60,915 nt of DNA from Candidatus Blautia stercoravium (GCA_019114495.1 DXFK01000198.1:1-60915); one strand, 5' to 3'. Positions 40,268 through 50,089 are shown, numbered from the stretch's first letter. Notes: generated from the sequence alone by a model not told the origin. Numbers and translations: made by a program.

Positions 40268-41770
40268 ATGGGCTATCCAAGTGTGTTCCCTACAGGAACA
40301 ATTTTATACGATAAAGAAAAAGCATGGAATGGATATACAATATTCCCTTCCGGAAGAGGTGCTCTGCTGCTCGACATGAACGGCAATGAGGTACAGCGGT
40401 GGGCAGGACTTGGGGGATTCCCCAATAAAATTCTCCCCGGAGGTTATGTTATGGGAACCACAGGAACACGTTCGGGAAAATATGCTTATCAGGACCAGAT
40501 AGATTTGGTGCAGGTGGACTGGGAAGGCAAAATCGTGTGGAAATTCCGCAATACGGAACTGATTTCGGATCCAGGTATGGAAGAACCGGAATATCAGGCA
40601 AGACAACATCACGACTATCAGAGAGAAGGTTCCTCTGTGGGTTATTATTATCCCGGCGGAGAGCCCAGAATAGACGGGGGGAACACCCTTATTTTGACCC
40701 ATGAAAACGTATACAACCATGAGATTTCAGATAAAAGGCTCATTGACGACAAGATTATTGAGGTGGACTGGGAAGGAAATATCCTATGGAGTTGGAGAGC
40801 CAGCGACCATTTTGAAGAAATGGGCTTTGACGAAGCAGCCAAAAACGTTTTGTTCCGCAATCCGGGACTTCACGAAGAAGCAGGAGGCGACTGGCTGCAC
40901 ATCAATAGTATGTCAACGCTGGGAGAAAATAAATGGTACGACGGGGGAGATGAACGCTTTCATCCGGATAATATTATTTTTGATGCCAGAAATGCCAATA
41001 TTCTTGGAATTATCAGCAAGGCGACCGGAGAGGTTGTCTGGAGACTGGGACCGGATTTTAACGAAAGTGAAGCTACCAGAAAGCTGGGCTGGATTATCGG
41101 ACAGCACCATCTACACATGATACCAAAAGGTCTTCCGGGAGAAGGCGACTTGCTGGTGTTTGACAACGGCGGGGAAGGCGGTTACGGAAATCCCAATCCC
41201 GGTGCGGTAACCGGTGTGAATAATGCCAGAAGAGATTATTCTCGTGTGCTGCAGTTCAACCCGGTCACACTGGAGATTACTTGGCAGTATACGCCTTTGG
41301 AAGCGGGATTTCTGCTGTTTACCGATGCTTCCAAGTTTTACAGCTCCTATATCAGCTCCGCACAGAGACTGCCCAACGGAAATACATTGATTACAGAAGG
41401 CTCGGATGGACGAATCATAGAAGTCACTCCAGAATATGAAATTGTATGGGAATATATAAATCCTTATTTCAATAAGCTGGCAGGAAACTTTACCAACAAT
41501 ATGGTTTACCGTGCTTACCGGGTGCCTTATGAGTGGGTTCCCCAGTTGGAAAAACCGGAGGAAATGTCTATTCTGCCTCTGGATGTGGAGACTTTCCGGG
41601 TGCCGGGTTCTCCGGTGGGAAAAGATAACGGGAAAGTAACCATTGTGGAAGGAGTAGACCCCAATAAAAATCCGAAAACAGGCAGCAAGGATGAGGAAGA
41701 CGAAGACGAGAGAATTGATTTTTGCGTAGCTTCTATTAAAAAGAGCGATTTAACGAAAAAGAAGGAGTAG
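40268..41770 (+). CDS. Arylsulfotransferase (ASST family), no visible signal peptide
   Basis: Repeated beta-propeller-like W-x-W units (IVWKFRNTEL, ILWSWRASDHF, VVWRLGPDF, ITWQYTPLE, IVWEYINPYF); GQHHLHMIPKG. Confidence 0.9.
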   Translation: MGYPSVFPTGTILYDKEKAWNGYTIFPSGRGALLLDMNGNEVQRWAGLGGFPNKILPGGYVMGTTGTRSGKYAYQDQIDLVQVDWEGKIVWKFRNTELISDPGMEEPEYQARQHHDYQREGSSVGYYYPGGEPRIDGGNTLILTHENVYNHEISDKRLIDDKIIEVDWEGNILWSWRASDHFEEMGFDEAAKNVLFRNPGLHEEAGGDWLHINSMSTLGENKWYDGGDERFHPDNIIFDARNANILGIISKATGEVVWRLGPDFNESEATRKLGWIIGQHHLHMIPKGLPGEGDLLVFDNGGEGGYGNPNPGAVTGVNNARRDYSRVLQFNPVTLEITWQYTPLEAGFLLFTDASKFYSSYISSAQRLPNGNTLITEGSDGRIIEVTPEYEIVWEYINPYFNKLAGNFTNNMVYRAYRVPYEWVPQLEKPEEMSILPLDVETFRVPGSPVGKDNGKVTIVEGVDPNKNPKTGSKDEEDEDERIDFCVASIKKSDLTKKKE

Positions 41771-41773
41771 AGT

Positions 41774-42769
41774 ATGAAGAAGAAAGCATTGGTTTTTATT
41801 TTGACAGGAGCAGCAGTACTGGCCCTTTCAGGCTGCGGAGGCACAGAGCAAAAGGTTTCCGGAAACGGACTGACCACAGTCCGCGCCGCCGTGATGACAA
41901 ATGGTGCGCAGCACTGGATTGCAGCCGTGGGAGAGGAAGAAGGTATTTTTCAAAAATATGGGATAAAACTGGAAACATCAGAATTTGCGGCAGGTATCAA
42001 TACGGTGGATGCCGTTGTAACCGGACAGGCAGATGTGGGTAATCTGGCAGACTACGCGCTGGTAAACCGCATTGGAAGTACACAGGATAAAAATCTTCGT
42101 ATTCTCAGCCGCATCAGTTCCGGAACGGGGGGAGCCCTTTATGTAGACAGAAGTAAGGTAAAAAGCCTGGAAGACCTGGCAGGACAGCCCTTTGCCACAC
42201 AGCCTGGAACGGTATGGGACTTCTGGAATGCGAAAACTTATGAAAAAGCAGGCATAGGGGAAACAGAACAAAAACTGGTCAAGGTGGACAGTGCAGCCTC
42301 GGCCGTGGCTCTGATGACAACAGGGCAGGCAGCGGCCTTCTGGGCAAGCGGTGCCAATGCGGCAAAGCTGGAGAAAGGCGGACTTGAAAAACTTCTGACG
42401 CTGAAGGACTTGAGCCTTGCGGTGGATTCCTATTATATTACCACGGCCTCTTTTATCAAAGAGCATGAGGATGTGGCGGAAAACTATCTGAAGGCTTCCA
42501 AAGAAACGGTTGACTGGATATATTCCCATGAGGAGGAAGCGGCGGAAGTGGTTTCGGACAAGCTGGGAACATCAAAGGAACAGTTTCTGTCAGAACTTCA
42601 GGATACCAATCTGACCATAGATTATTCTGAAGCAACCAAAAAGCATTTGGAGGACATCAAAGCCTGGGCAGTTGCAAAGGGGAATTTTAAGGATTATGAA
42701 CTGTCAGATTTTACGGATTTAGAGCCCCTTCGGGCAGCGCTGCCTGACGCCGAAGCAGCGGAAGAATAA
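41774..42769 (+). CDS. ABC transporter substrate-binding lipoprotein, SsuA/NMT1-like
   Basis: Lipobox LALSGCGG; NGAQHWIAAVGEEEGIFQKYGIKLETSEFAAGINTVDAVVTGQADVG. Confidence 0.92.
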   Translation: MKKKALVFILTGAAVLALSGCGGTEQKVSGNGLTTVRAAVMTNGAQHWIAAVGEEEGIFQKYGIKLETSEFAAGINTVDAVVTGQADVGNLADYALVNRIGSTQDKNLRILSRISSGTGGALYVDRSKVKSLEDLAGQPFATQPGTVWDFWNAKTYEKAGIGETEQKLVKVDSAASAVALMTTGQAAAFWASGANAAKLEKGGLEKLLTLKDLSLAVDSYYITTASFIKEHEDVAENYLKASKETVDWIYSHEEEAAEVVSDKLGTSKEQFLSELQDTNLTIDYSEATKKHLEDIKAWAVAKGNFKDYELSDFTDLEPLRAALPDAEAAEE

Positions 42770-42793
42770 GAAAAGCAATGGGAGGAAACAGGT

Positions 42794-43861
42794 ATGTATA
42801 TTACATTTGAGCATGTTTATAAAAACTTTGGAGATTTCAAAGCCTCTGATGACGTGTCCTTTGGAATCGAAAAAGGAAAGCTGGTGGCCCTTCTGGGACC
42901 CAGCGGAAGCGGCAAAACAACGCTTCTGCGTATGCTTGCCGGATTGGAGAGGCAGGATAGCGGTAACATTTCTATTAACGGGAGGGTTGTCAATGACCTT
43001 TCCGTACAGGAAAGAGAAATCGGCTTTGTGTTTCAAAATTATGCATTGTTTCCTTATTATACTGTATACGATAACATTGCTTACGGCATGAAGATTCGCA
43101 AAAAAGAAAAAAAGGAAATCAGAGAGAAAGTAAAGGAACTGTTGGAGCTTGTAGGACTGCCGGGATTGGAAGACCGCTATCCCAATCAGCTTTCCGGCGG
43201 TCAAAGACAGAGGGTGGCTTTTGCCAGAGCCCTGGCCGTAGACCCACAGGTGCTGCTTCTGGATGAACCCTTTGCAGCCATTGATGCCAAGGTGCGCAAG
43301 GAACTGCGCCGCTGGTTAAAGGAAATGGTGGAAAAGGTAGGAATTACCAGTATTTTTGTGACCCATGACCAGGACGAAGCGGTGGAGGTGGCAGATGAAA
43401 TCCTTGTCACCAATGCGGGAAGGGTGGAACAGATGGGGACTCCCATGGAGATTTACAGAAACCCGCAGACGCCGTTTGTAGCACAGTTTATCGGAGAATC
43501 CGTGCTTTTAACGGAGTTTCAGTATACAAAGCTGAAAGGCTTTTCCCCTTACGAAAATGCCCCCAATGCGGCAATTCGACCGGAATTCGTAAAGGTCATT
43601 CCAAAAGACGAAAACCCGCCCTATCCCAGTGTATATCAGGAAGGAAGGGTGGAAGATGCAGCCTTTGGAGGAACCTCTGTGGAACTATCCATTCGCGTGG
43701 GCAATCTGACTTTAAAGGCAAGACAGCCCATAGATGAAGGAATCATCAAAAAGGGAGATTTGGTTCAGGTTATGGTATCCCGCCTTTATGTATTTGACCG
43801 ACATACAGCCTATACGCTGGTAAACGCTGCTCTGGACAGTAGGGATATGTATTATATTTAA
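42794..43861 (+). CDS. ABC transporter ATP-binding protein (sulfate/sulfonate-type importer)
   Basis: GPSGSGKTTLLRMLAGLERQDSG; QLSGGQRQRVAFARALA; LLDEPFAAIDAKVR. Confidence 0.93.
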   Translation: MYITFEHVYKNFGDFKASDDVSFGIEKGKLVALLGPSGSGKTTLLRMLAGLERQDSGNISINGRVVNDLSVQEREIGFVFQNYALFPYYTVYDNIAYGMKIRKKEKKEIREKVKELLELVGLPGLEDRYPNQLSGGQRQRVAFARALAVDPQVLLLDEPFAAIDAKVRKELRRWLKEMVEKVGITSIFVTHDQDEAVEVADEILVTNAGRVEQMGTPMEIYRNPQTPFVAQFIGESVLLTEFQYTKLKGFSPYENAPNAAIRPEFVKVIPKDENPPYPSVYQEGRVEDAAFGGTSVELSIRVGNLTLKARQPIDEGIIKKGDLVQVMVSRLYVFDRHTAYTLVNAALDSRDMYYI

Positions 43862-43882
43862 AGAATTTAAGGAGGAATCTGT

Positions 43883-44662
43883 ATGCAGAAGAAAAAACAT
43901 GCAGCAAAAGGAGTGGCTGCGAAGATACTGGGAAGCGGTGTGCTGACATGGGTACTGCTTCTTGTCATTTGGAAAGCAGGTTCGCTTTTTTATCCCCCGG
44001 AATTTCTGCCAGGTCCCCTCGAGACCTGGAAAGGGGCTTTTTCCCTGATTTCAGACGGTACACTGGCTGGGGATGTCTGGGTGAGTCTGGGACGTGTGCT
44101 CAAGGGCTGGGTTTTAGGCGTGGTTTTTGCTGTTCCCGTGGGATTATGCGTGGGCTGCTTTCCATGGGTAGGCAGAATTTTTGAACCTTTTTTAAATTTC
44201 TTCCGGTTTGTTCCTGCCATTGGCTTTATCACCCTGTTTCTGCTGTGGTTCGGAGTGGGAGAGACCTCTAAAGTAGCGCTGATATTTTATGCAGTTATTT
44301 TTCCCGTGATGGTCAACACCATAGCCGGGGTACGTTCCGTAGATACCGCATTGCTGGAAGCTGCCGAATCCCTGGGAGCCAGACGGGCCAAAACCTTTTT
44401 TACTGTCATTCTCCCTTCGGCAGTGCCCCATATTTTTACCGGTATCCGTCTGGGACTGGGAAGTGCTATTATCTGTATTGCAGCAGCAGAAATGCTGGCG
44501 GCTTCGGAAGGTGTGGGTTATCTGATTTATACATCCCGTTTGTATTACCGCACAGATTGGATTTTTACGGGTATTTTCACCCTGGGGCTTATGGGACTGG
44601 CTGCAGATAAACTGCTCCGCATATTGGGAAAACGGTTTTTATCCAGGTTTGGAGTGCGCTGA
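43883..44662 (+). CDS. ABC transporter permease, SsuC-like
   Basis: BPD_transp-type EAAESLGARRAKTFFTVILPSAVPHIFTGIRLGLG. Confidence 0.92.
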   Translation: MQKKKHAAKGVAAKILGSGVLTWVLLLVIWKAGSLFYPPEFLPGPLETWKGAFSLISDGTLAGDVWVSLGRVLKGWVLGVVFAVPVGLCVGCFPWVGRIFEPFLNFFRFVPAIGFITLFLLWFGVGETSKVALIFYAVIFPVMVNTIAGVRSVDTALLEAAESLGARRAKTFFTVILPSAVPHIFTGIRLGLGSAIICIAAAEMLAASEGVGYLIYTSRLYYRTDWIFTGIFTLGLMGLAADKLLRILGKRFLSRFGVR

Positions 44663-44679
44663 AAATCCGTGCTTTTCTA

Positions 44680-45138
44680 TTAGATGAAATTTTTCAGCGC
44701 TTCTTCAATAGAACGGCTCATTTCATTTGAAAAGTCAGAATGATACTTTCGTTTGCAGAAGCGCTGTATCCATTCTTCAAAGGAAAGTGTGCCGGTGTCT
44801 GTATTCAGACAGGCTTTCAGTGTTGTTTCGTCTGCTCTGTGATACCTGTTTTCCTGTACAATGAAATCCAGCGGCGCTCTTTTGGGCTTTTGGCGGTCTG
44901 CCTGCTGCTGTGTGGGATAACCGAAGACTACCATAATTGCTGGGAAAACATAAGGCGGCAGATTTAGAAGTTCCCGGTGCTTTTCGTAATGTTCCATAAT
45001 ATCTCCTATGTAACAGGAGCCAATCCCCAGGCTTTCGGCAGCAGTGAGAATCTGCTGCTTTTCTTTTGGAGAAATTTCCCGGTCTGTAAAGACGCGGACC
45101 GATTTGCGGCTGTGTAAACTTTCCAGAATCGTATTCAT
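44680..45138 (-). pseudogene. Nitroreductase-family protein with apparent in-frame internal deletion
   Basis: N-terminal SLHSRKSVRVFTDREISPKEKQQILTAA joins directly to the C-terminal half AESLGIGSCYIGDIMEHYEKHRELLNLPPYVFPAIMVVFGYP; the usual intervening FMN-binding segment is absent. Confidence 0.75.
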
Positions 45139-45260
45139 ATGTTCAAATCCTCCTTATATGTCCGGATATTTCAGAAAAAAATTGCCGGATAAATAAATTC
45201 AGTCTACCACACAGAAGTGACAGCGTAAAGAGAGACACAGAAATTCTGATATAAAATTCG

Positions 45261-45289
45261 TTGACAAAAATAGTCTGGTATGATATAAA
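45261..45289 (+). promoter_or_regulatory. Predicted promoter upstream of ybaN-ABC operon
   Basis: TTGACA-17 bp-TATAAA. Confidence 0.7.
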
Positions 45290-45347
45290 GTTAATAAAGA
45301 CTAACTTCTGCAGGGATTTATGGCGGGAAGCGCCGTCTGTTTGAAAA

Positions 45348-45382
45348 GGCTGCCGCAATTTTGGTGTGGCGGCCCTTTCTTT
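45348..45382 (+). terminator. Leader terminator / possible attenuator
   Basis: GGCTGCCGCA-N7-TGTGGCGGCC 10-bp stem followed by CTTTCTTTT, between promoter and ybaN. Confidence 0.65.
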
Positions 45383-45440
45383 TGCATGAGGTAAGACAAA
45401 ACTAACTTTGCAGAGGATAAAAAATGAGTATGGAGGTTTT

Positions 45441-45827
45441 ATGAAGAATATAAAGAGAATTTTCTGGCTGCTTTTGGGGTGTATCAGTATGGGAATCGGT
45501 GCAGTTGGCGTAGTGTTGCCTATTCTGCCTACATTTCCATTCCTGCTTCTGGCATTGTTTGGTTTTGCTAAAAGCTCTGTCAAAATGGAAAACTGGTTCC
45601 GTTCCACCGGGCTTTATCGGAAGCATTTGAAACCTCTGATGGAGAAAAAGACCATGAGCAGAAAGACAAAAATTACGGTTATACTTTCTATGACTCTGTT
45701 TATGGGAATTGGCTTCTGGTTTATGGACAGTGTGCCTGTAGGACGTATCATTCTGGCCCTTGTCTGGCTGTTCCATATGATTTATTTCACCAAGGGAATC
45801 CGTACAGCCGCTGCCGGGGAGGTATAA
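45441..45827 (+). CDS. YbaN family (DUF454) membrane protein
   Basis: FWLLLGCISMGIGAVGVVLPILPTFPFLLLALFGFAKSS. Confidence 0.92.
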   Translation: MKNIKRIFWLLLGCISMGIGAVGVVLPILPTFPFLLLALFGFAKSSVKMENWFRSTGLYRKHLKPLMEKKTMSRKTKITVILSMTLFMGIGFWFMDSVPVGRIILALVWLFHMIYFTKGIRTAAAGEV

Positions 45828-45853
45828 ATGAAGAGGAAAGAGGAAAATGAAAT

Positions 45854-47605
45854 ATGATTAAAAAACGACTGGTTCATTTGCTGGAAGATTCCAGAAAGTA
45901 TATTTTGCGGAATGTCTTCTGGCAGTGGTGCGGACTGCTGTTTCAGATTCTGGCAGTTTCGGCCATGGGTATTTTACTGGAAAATCTGGTAGAAGGAGAG
46001 GTCAGCGCCCGTCTTTTGGCAGGAACAGCCCTGGTCTGTGTCTGTTCCATTCTGGTGCGCTTTTTCTGGGAAAAGAAGTCTGCGGAAGCATCCTTTATGG
46101 CAAGCGTGGATGTAAAGAGGATTTTAAGAGAAAAAATATACGATAAACTGACACGGTTGGGAAGTTCTTACAGGGAAAAGATTTCTACCTCAGAGGTGGT
46201 GCAGCTTTCCGCTGAGGGCGTGGAGCAGCTGGAAACGTATTTCGGAAGGTATCTTCCCCAGTTTTTCTACAGCCTTCTGGCGCCCTTAACCTTATTTGTC
46301 GTGCTGTCCTTTGTAAATCTGAAGGCCAGTGTTATCCTGCTTATCTGCGTTCCCCTGATTCCGGTTTCTATTGTGGCAGTGCAGAAATTTGCAAAAAAAC
46401 TGCTGAATAAATACTGGGGAAGCTATACAGAACTGGGAGACAGCTTTTTAGAAAATCTCCAGGGCTTGACCACCCTGAAAATCTATCAGTCTGATGAACA
46501 AAAGGCAGGGGAAATGGACAAAGAGGCAGAGCAGTTCCGCCGGATTACCATGAAGGTGCTGACTATGCAGTTAAATTCTATCAGCGTTATGGATTTGGTA
46601 GCCTACGGCGGTGCAGCTGTGGGCATGATGGTAACCGTGAGGGAATATCTGGCGGGAAATCTGGGATTTGCAGGAGCCTTTACCATTATCCTTCTGGCTT
46701 CGGAATTTTTTATTCCCCTTCGTTTGCTGGGCTCTTTTTTCCACATTGCCATGAACGGAATGGCAGCCAGCGACAAAATTTTCCGGCTGTTAGATATGAC
46801 GGAAGAAGAAACAGGCAGGGAAGAACTGCAGGAAGGCCCCTTGGATATTTCCTTTGAAAATGTGGAATTTGCTTATGAAAAGGAACGGAAAATTCTGGAC
46901 GGTATCAGTTTGCAGATTTCCGGAGGCAGCTTTGTATCCCTGGTAGGAGAATCCGGTTCCGGGAAAAGCACCATTGCCTCTTTAGTGATGGGCAGAAACA
47001 GAAACTACCGGGGGAACATTTATCTGGGAGAAAAGGCGCTGGCTGATATCAGTGAAAGAAGCCTGATGGAACATATCACCATGGTACGGCACAACAGTTA
47101 TCTGTTTAAAGGAACCGTGAAAGATAACCTTCGTATGGGAAATCCAAAAGCGGGCAAAGAGCAAATGGAAGAGGTGCTGCGAAAAGTGAATCTGTGGGAT
47201 TTCCTGCAGCAGCAGGAAGGGCTTGAAACCTTGCTGCTGGAAAAGGGCAGCAATTTTTCCGGGGGACAGTGCCAGCGTCTGTGTATTGCCAGAGCGCTGC
47301 TTCATGAGACCCCGGTGTATATCTTTGATGAGGCGGCTTCCAACATTGATGTAGAGAGCGAAGAAATTATTATGGAAGTTATCCGGGAGCTGGCAGAGAC
47401 AAAGACGGTACTGCTCATTTCCCACAGACTGGCTAATGTCAAAAAATCGGATATGATTTATGTCTTAAAAGACGGAAAAATTGCAGAAAAAGGAAAGCAC
47501 CCGGAACTGATGGGAAAACAGGGTGTTTATGAAAAAATGTATCAGACCCAGAGAAATCTGGAAAAATACGGACTGCCGAAAGAAGAAAGGGGGAAAACAG
47601 CATGA
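45854..47605 (+). CDS. ABC exporter half-transporter (CydD-like), ATP-binding/permease
   Basis: N-terminal TMD; GESGSGKSTIASLVMG; NFSGGQCQRLCIARALLHETPVYIFDEAASNID. Confidence 0.9.
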   Translation: MIKKRLVHLLEDSRKYILRNVFWQWCGLLFQILAVSAMGILLENLVEGEVSARLLAGTALVCVCSILVRFFWEKKSAEASFMASVDVKRILREKIYDKLTRLGSSYREKISTSEVVQLSAEGVEQLETYFGRYLPQFFYSLLAPLTLFVVLSFVNLKASVILLICVPLIPVSIVAVQKFAKKLLNKYWGSYTELGDSFLENLQGLTTLKIYQSDEQKAGEMDKEAEQFRRITMKVLTMQLNSISVMDLVAYGGAAVGMMVTVREYLAGNLGFAGAFTIILLASEFFIPLRLLGSFFHIAMNGMAASDKIFRLLDMTEEETGREELQEGPLDISFENVEFAYEKERKILDGISLQISGGSFVSLVGESGSGKSTIASLVMGRNRNYRGNIYLGEKALADISERSLMEHITMVRHNSYLFKGTVKDNLRMGNPKAGKEQMEEVLRKVNLWDFLQQQEGLETLLLEKGSNFSGGQCQRLCIARALLHETPVYIFDEAASNIDVESEEIIMEVIRELAETKTVLLISHRLANVKKSDMIYVLKDGKIAEKGKHPELMGKQGVYEKMYQTQRNLEKYGLPKEERGKTA

Positions 47606-49269
47606 AAAAAAGAAGAAGCGGAATCAAGGTCATGGGACAGTTGATTGGACTGGTATTTCCTCTCCTCCATGTGATGACAGCAGCCATTTTACTGGGTGTG
47701 GCAGGGTTTCTGTGTGCCATTTTCCTCAGCATTTTAGCCGGCAGCGGACTGGTATACGGAATCATGGAAAAAAGTCTTGGGGGTCTTTCTGTGGGAAAAC
47801 TGTTTGGACTTATGGCTGTATTTGCAGTCTTAAGAGGAATCCTGCACTATGCAGAGCAGGCCTGCAATCATTATATTGCTTTTAAGCTGCTGGCTATTAT
47901 CCGCCATAAGGTTTTTGCGGCGCTTAGAAAGCTGTGTCCTGCAAAGCTGGAAGGAAAAGACAAGGGCAATCTGATTTCCATTATCACAAACGATATTGAA
48001 CTTCTGGAGGTCTTTTATGCCCACACCATTTCCCCTATTGCAATCGGTTTTCTGACTTCTCTGATTCTGGTGCTGTTCATTGGACATTATCATGTGTATG
48101 CGGGAATCTGGGCTCTGGTTTCCTATCTGCTGGTAGGAGTGGGAGTACCTCTCTGGAACGGAAGAAAAGGAGCGCAGACCGGAATGGAGTTTCGGACAAA
48201 GCTGGGGGATTTAAACAGCTATGTGCTGGATTCTCTGCGGGGATTGGAGGAAACCATACAGTATGGGCAGGAAAAAAAGCGGCGAAAAGGCATGGCAGAA
48301 AAATCCATAGAACTGGGAACTCTGCAGAAAAAACTCAGCCGTATGGAAGGCAATACACGGGCGATTACCAATCTGCTGATTCTTTTAAGTTCCTTTGGCA
48401 TGCTGTTTTTCACCGTGTTTTTATACACCCAGGGAAGTATGGATAAAGAAGCCGTGATTCTCTGCACTATTTCCATGATGGGTTCCTTTGGTCCTGTAGT
48501 GGCTCTGTCCAATTTGTCCAACAATCTGAACCAGACTCTGGCAAGCGGAGAGAGGGTGCTTTCTATTTTGGAGGAAACCCCGCAGGTAGAAGAGGTGACA
48601 GGGGGAAAAGAGGCAGCCTTTGAGCGGGCGCAGTGTGAACATGTGACCTTTGCCTATGAAGAGGAGGTCATATTAAAGGATTACAGCATAGCACTGGAAA
48701 AAGGCGAAATTACCGGAATCCACGGAAAAAGCGGCTCCGGAAAATCCACGCTTTTGAAGTTATTTATGCGTTTTTGGGATGTGCAGCAGGGTCAGGTGCT
48801 GATTTCAGGGGAAAATGTAAAGGAAATTAATACGGCAAACCTGAGAGAAATGGAGTCCTATGTGACTCAGGAAACCTACCTGTTTCACGATTCCGTAGAA
48901 AACAATATCAAGGTGGCAAAACCTCATGCCACCAGAGAAGAAGTGGTAAAAGCAGCGAAAAAGGCTTCTTTGCACAGCTTTATTGAAAGTCTGCCAAAGG
49001 GATATGACACCCCGGTAGGCGAACTGGGAGATACCCTTTCAGGAGGAGAACGGCAGCGCATCGGAATCGCCAGAGCTTTCCTGCACAATGCGCCGTTTTT
49101 GATGTTGGACGAACCTACCAGCAATCTGGATTCTCTAAATGAAGGGATCATCCTGAAGGCGTTGCAGGAGGAATGCAGGGAAAAAACAGTAGTGTTGGTG
49201 TCTCACCGGCAGTCCACCATGAATATTGCAGATAGGGTATACAAAATGGAAAATGGAAGATTATCCTGA
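47602..49269 (+). CDS. ABC exporter half-transporter (CydC-like), ATP-binding/permease
   Basis: TMD + GKSGSGKSTLLKLFMRFWD; TLSGGERQRIGIARAFLHNAPFLMLDEPTSNLD. Confidence 0.9.
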   Translation: MKKRRSGIKVMGQLIGLVFPLLHVMTAAILLGVAGFLCAIFLSILAGSGLVYGIMEKSLGGLSVGKLFGLMAVFAVLRGILHYAEQACNHYIAFKLLAIIRHKVFAALRKLCPAKLEGKDKGNLISIITNDIELLEVFYAHTISPIAIGFLTSLILVLFIGHYHVYAGIWALVSYLLVGVGVPLWNGRKGAQTGMEFRTKLGDLNSYVLDSLRGLEETIQYGQEKKRRKGMAEKSIELGTLQKKLSRMEGNTRAITNLLILLSSFGMLFFTVFLYTQGSMDKEAVILCTISMMGSFGPVVALSNLSNNLNQTLASGERVLSILEETPQVEEVTGGKEAAFERAQCEHVTFAYEEEVILKDYSIALEKGEITGIHGKSGSGKSTLLKLFMRFWDVQQGQVLISGENVKEINTANLREMESYVTQETYLFHDSVENNIKVAKPHATREEVVKAAKKASLHSFIESLPKGYDTPVGELGDTLSGGERQRIGIARAFLHNAPFLMLDEPTSNLDSLNEGIILKALQEECREKTVVLVSHRQSTMNIADRVYKMENGRLS

Positions 49270-49277
49270 CAGAAAGA

Positions 49278-49316
49278 AAAGGAGGCTGTGGCTTCATGCC
49301 GCAGTCTCCTTTCAAA
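49278..49316 (+). terminator. Terminator after the ABC exporter
   Basis: AAAGGAGGCTGTGGC...GCCGCAGTCTCCTTT hairpin. Confidence 0.7.
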
Positions 49317-49319
49317 ATG

Positions 49320-49916
49320 TTACATATGTTTGTACACGTCAGCCAGCATATTCAGCAGAAAGTTCTGAGAAAAGCGACTGGTGTCAATGCAGAGCTGGTA
49401 GTTTCCCAAATCGTTCCACTTCCGGTCTGTGAAGAACTCATAGTAGGCTTTTCTGGTCTTATCCATTTTTTTTACCAGGGAGCGGGCGCTCTTTTCTTCA
49501 CGTCCAAGGCGTTCCATTACATTTTTGACACGCTCCTCATAGGGGGCATAAACAAAAAGGCTCAGACATTCATCTCCCAGAATATAGTCTGCACAGCGTC
49601 CTACAAGGATACAGTCTTCTTTTGCCGCCAGGTCTTTGATAATCTTTGACTGTGTTTCAAAGAGGACATCGTTCATGGGATGAAAATGATACTGGGGCTG
49701 CATCTGCATTTGTTCGCTGATAGGCAGCCGCCACTGGTTCGCTTTCTTTTCATCTACCTTTAAAAGTTCTTCGTAAGGAATGTCATTTTCCTCACTGGCA
49801 AGGCGGATTAATTCCTTATCATAAAAATGAATCCCCAGTTTTTCGGCCAGTGCCCGGCCAAGAAGTCTTCCCCCACTTCCATACATACGGTTAATAGTAA
49901 TCACACGATGAGTCAT
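49320..49916 (-). CDS. Cytidylate kinase-like family protein
   Basis: MTHRVITINRMYGSGGRLLGRALAEKLGIHFYDKELIRLASEE; ILVGRCADYIL. Confidence 0.92.
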   Translation of the reverse strand: MTHRVITINRMYGSGGRLLGRALAEKLGIHFYDKELIRLASEENDIPYEELLKVDEKKANQWRLPISEQMQMQPQYHFHPMNDVLFETQSKIIKDLAAKEDCILVGRCADYILGDECLSLFVYAPYEERVKNVMERLGREEKSARSLVKKMDKTRKAYYEFFTDRKWNDLGNYQLCIDTSRFSQNFLLNMLADVYKHM

Positions 49917-50089
49917 AGAAATACCTCCTTGCTGTATAAAATTCAATCTCTGTTTATGTAGATATTATAGCACAAATATGCCGAAAATTCCACGGGAAGG
50001 TTGATTTTCCAGGAGATTTATATTATATTAGGAACTGTAATGCCGCCGGAAGGCAAGCCGGAGGCAATAGAAAAAGAGGAGAATTGCAT

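Noticed and set aside
45143-45607. 154-aa minus-strand ORF between nitroreductase and ybaN
   Set aside because: Mostly antisense to ybaN and its leader; no RBS or domain.
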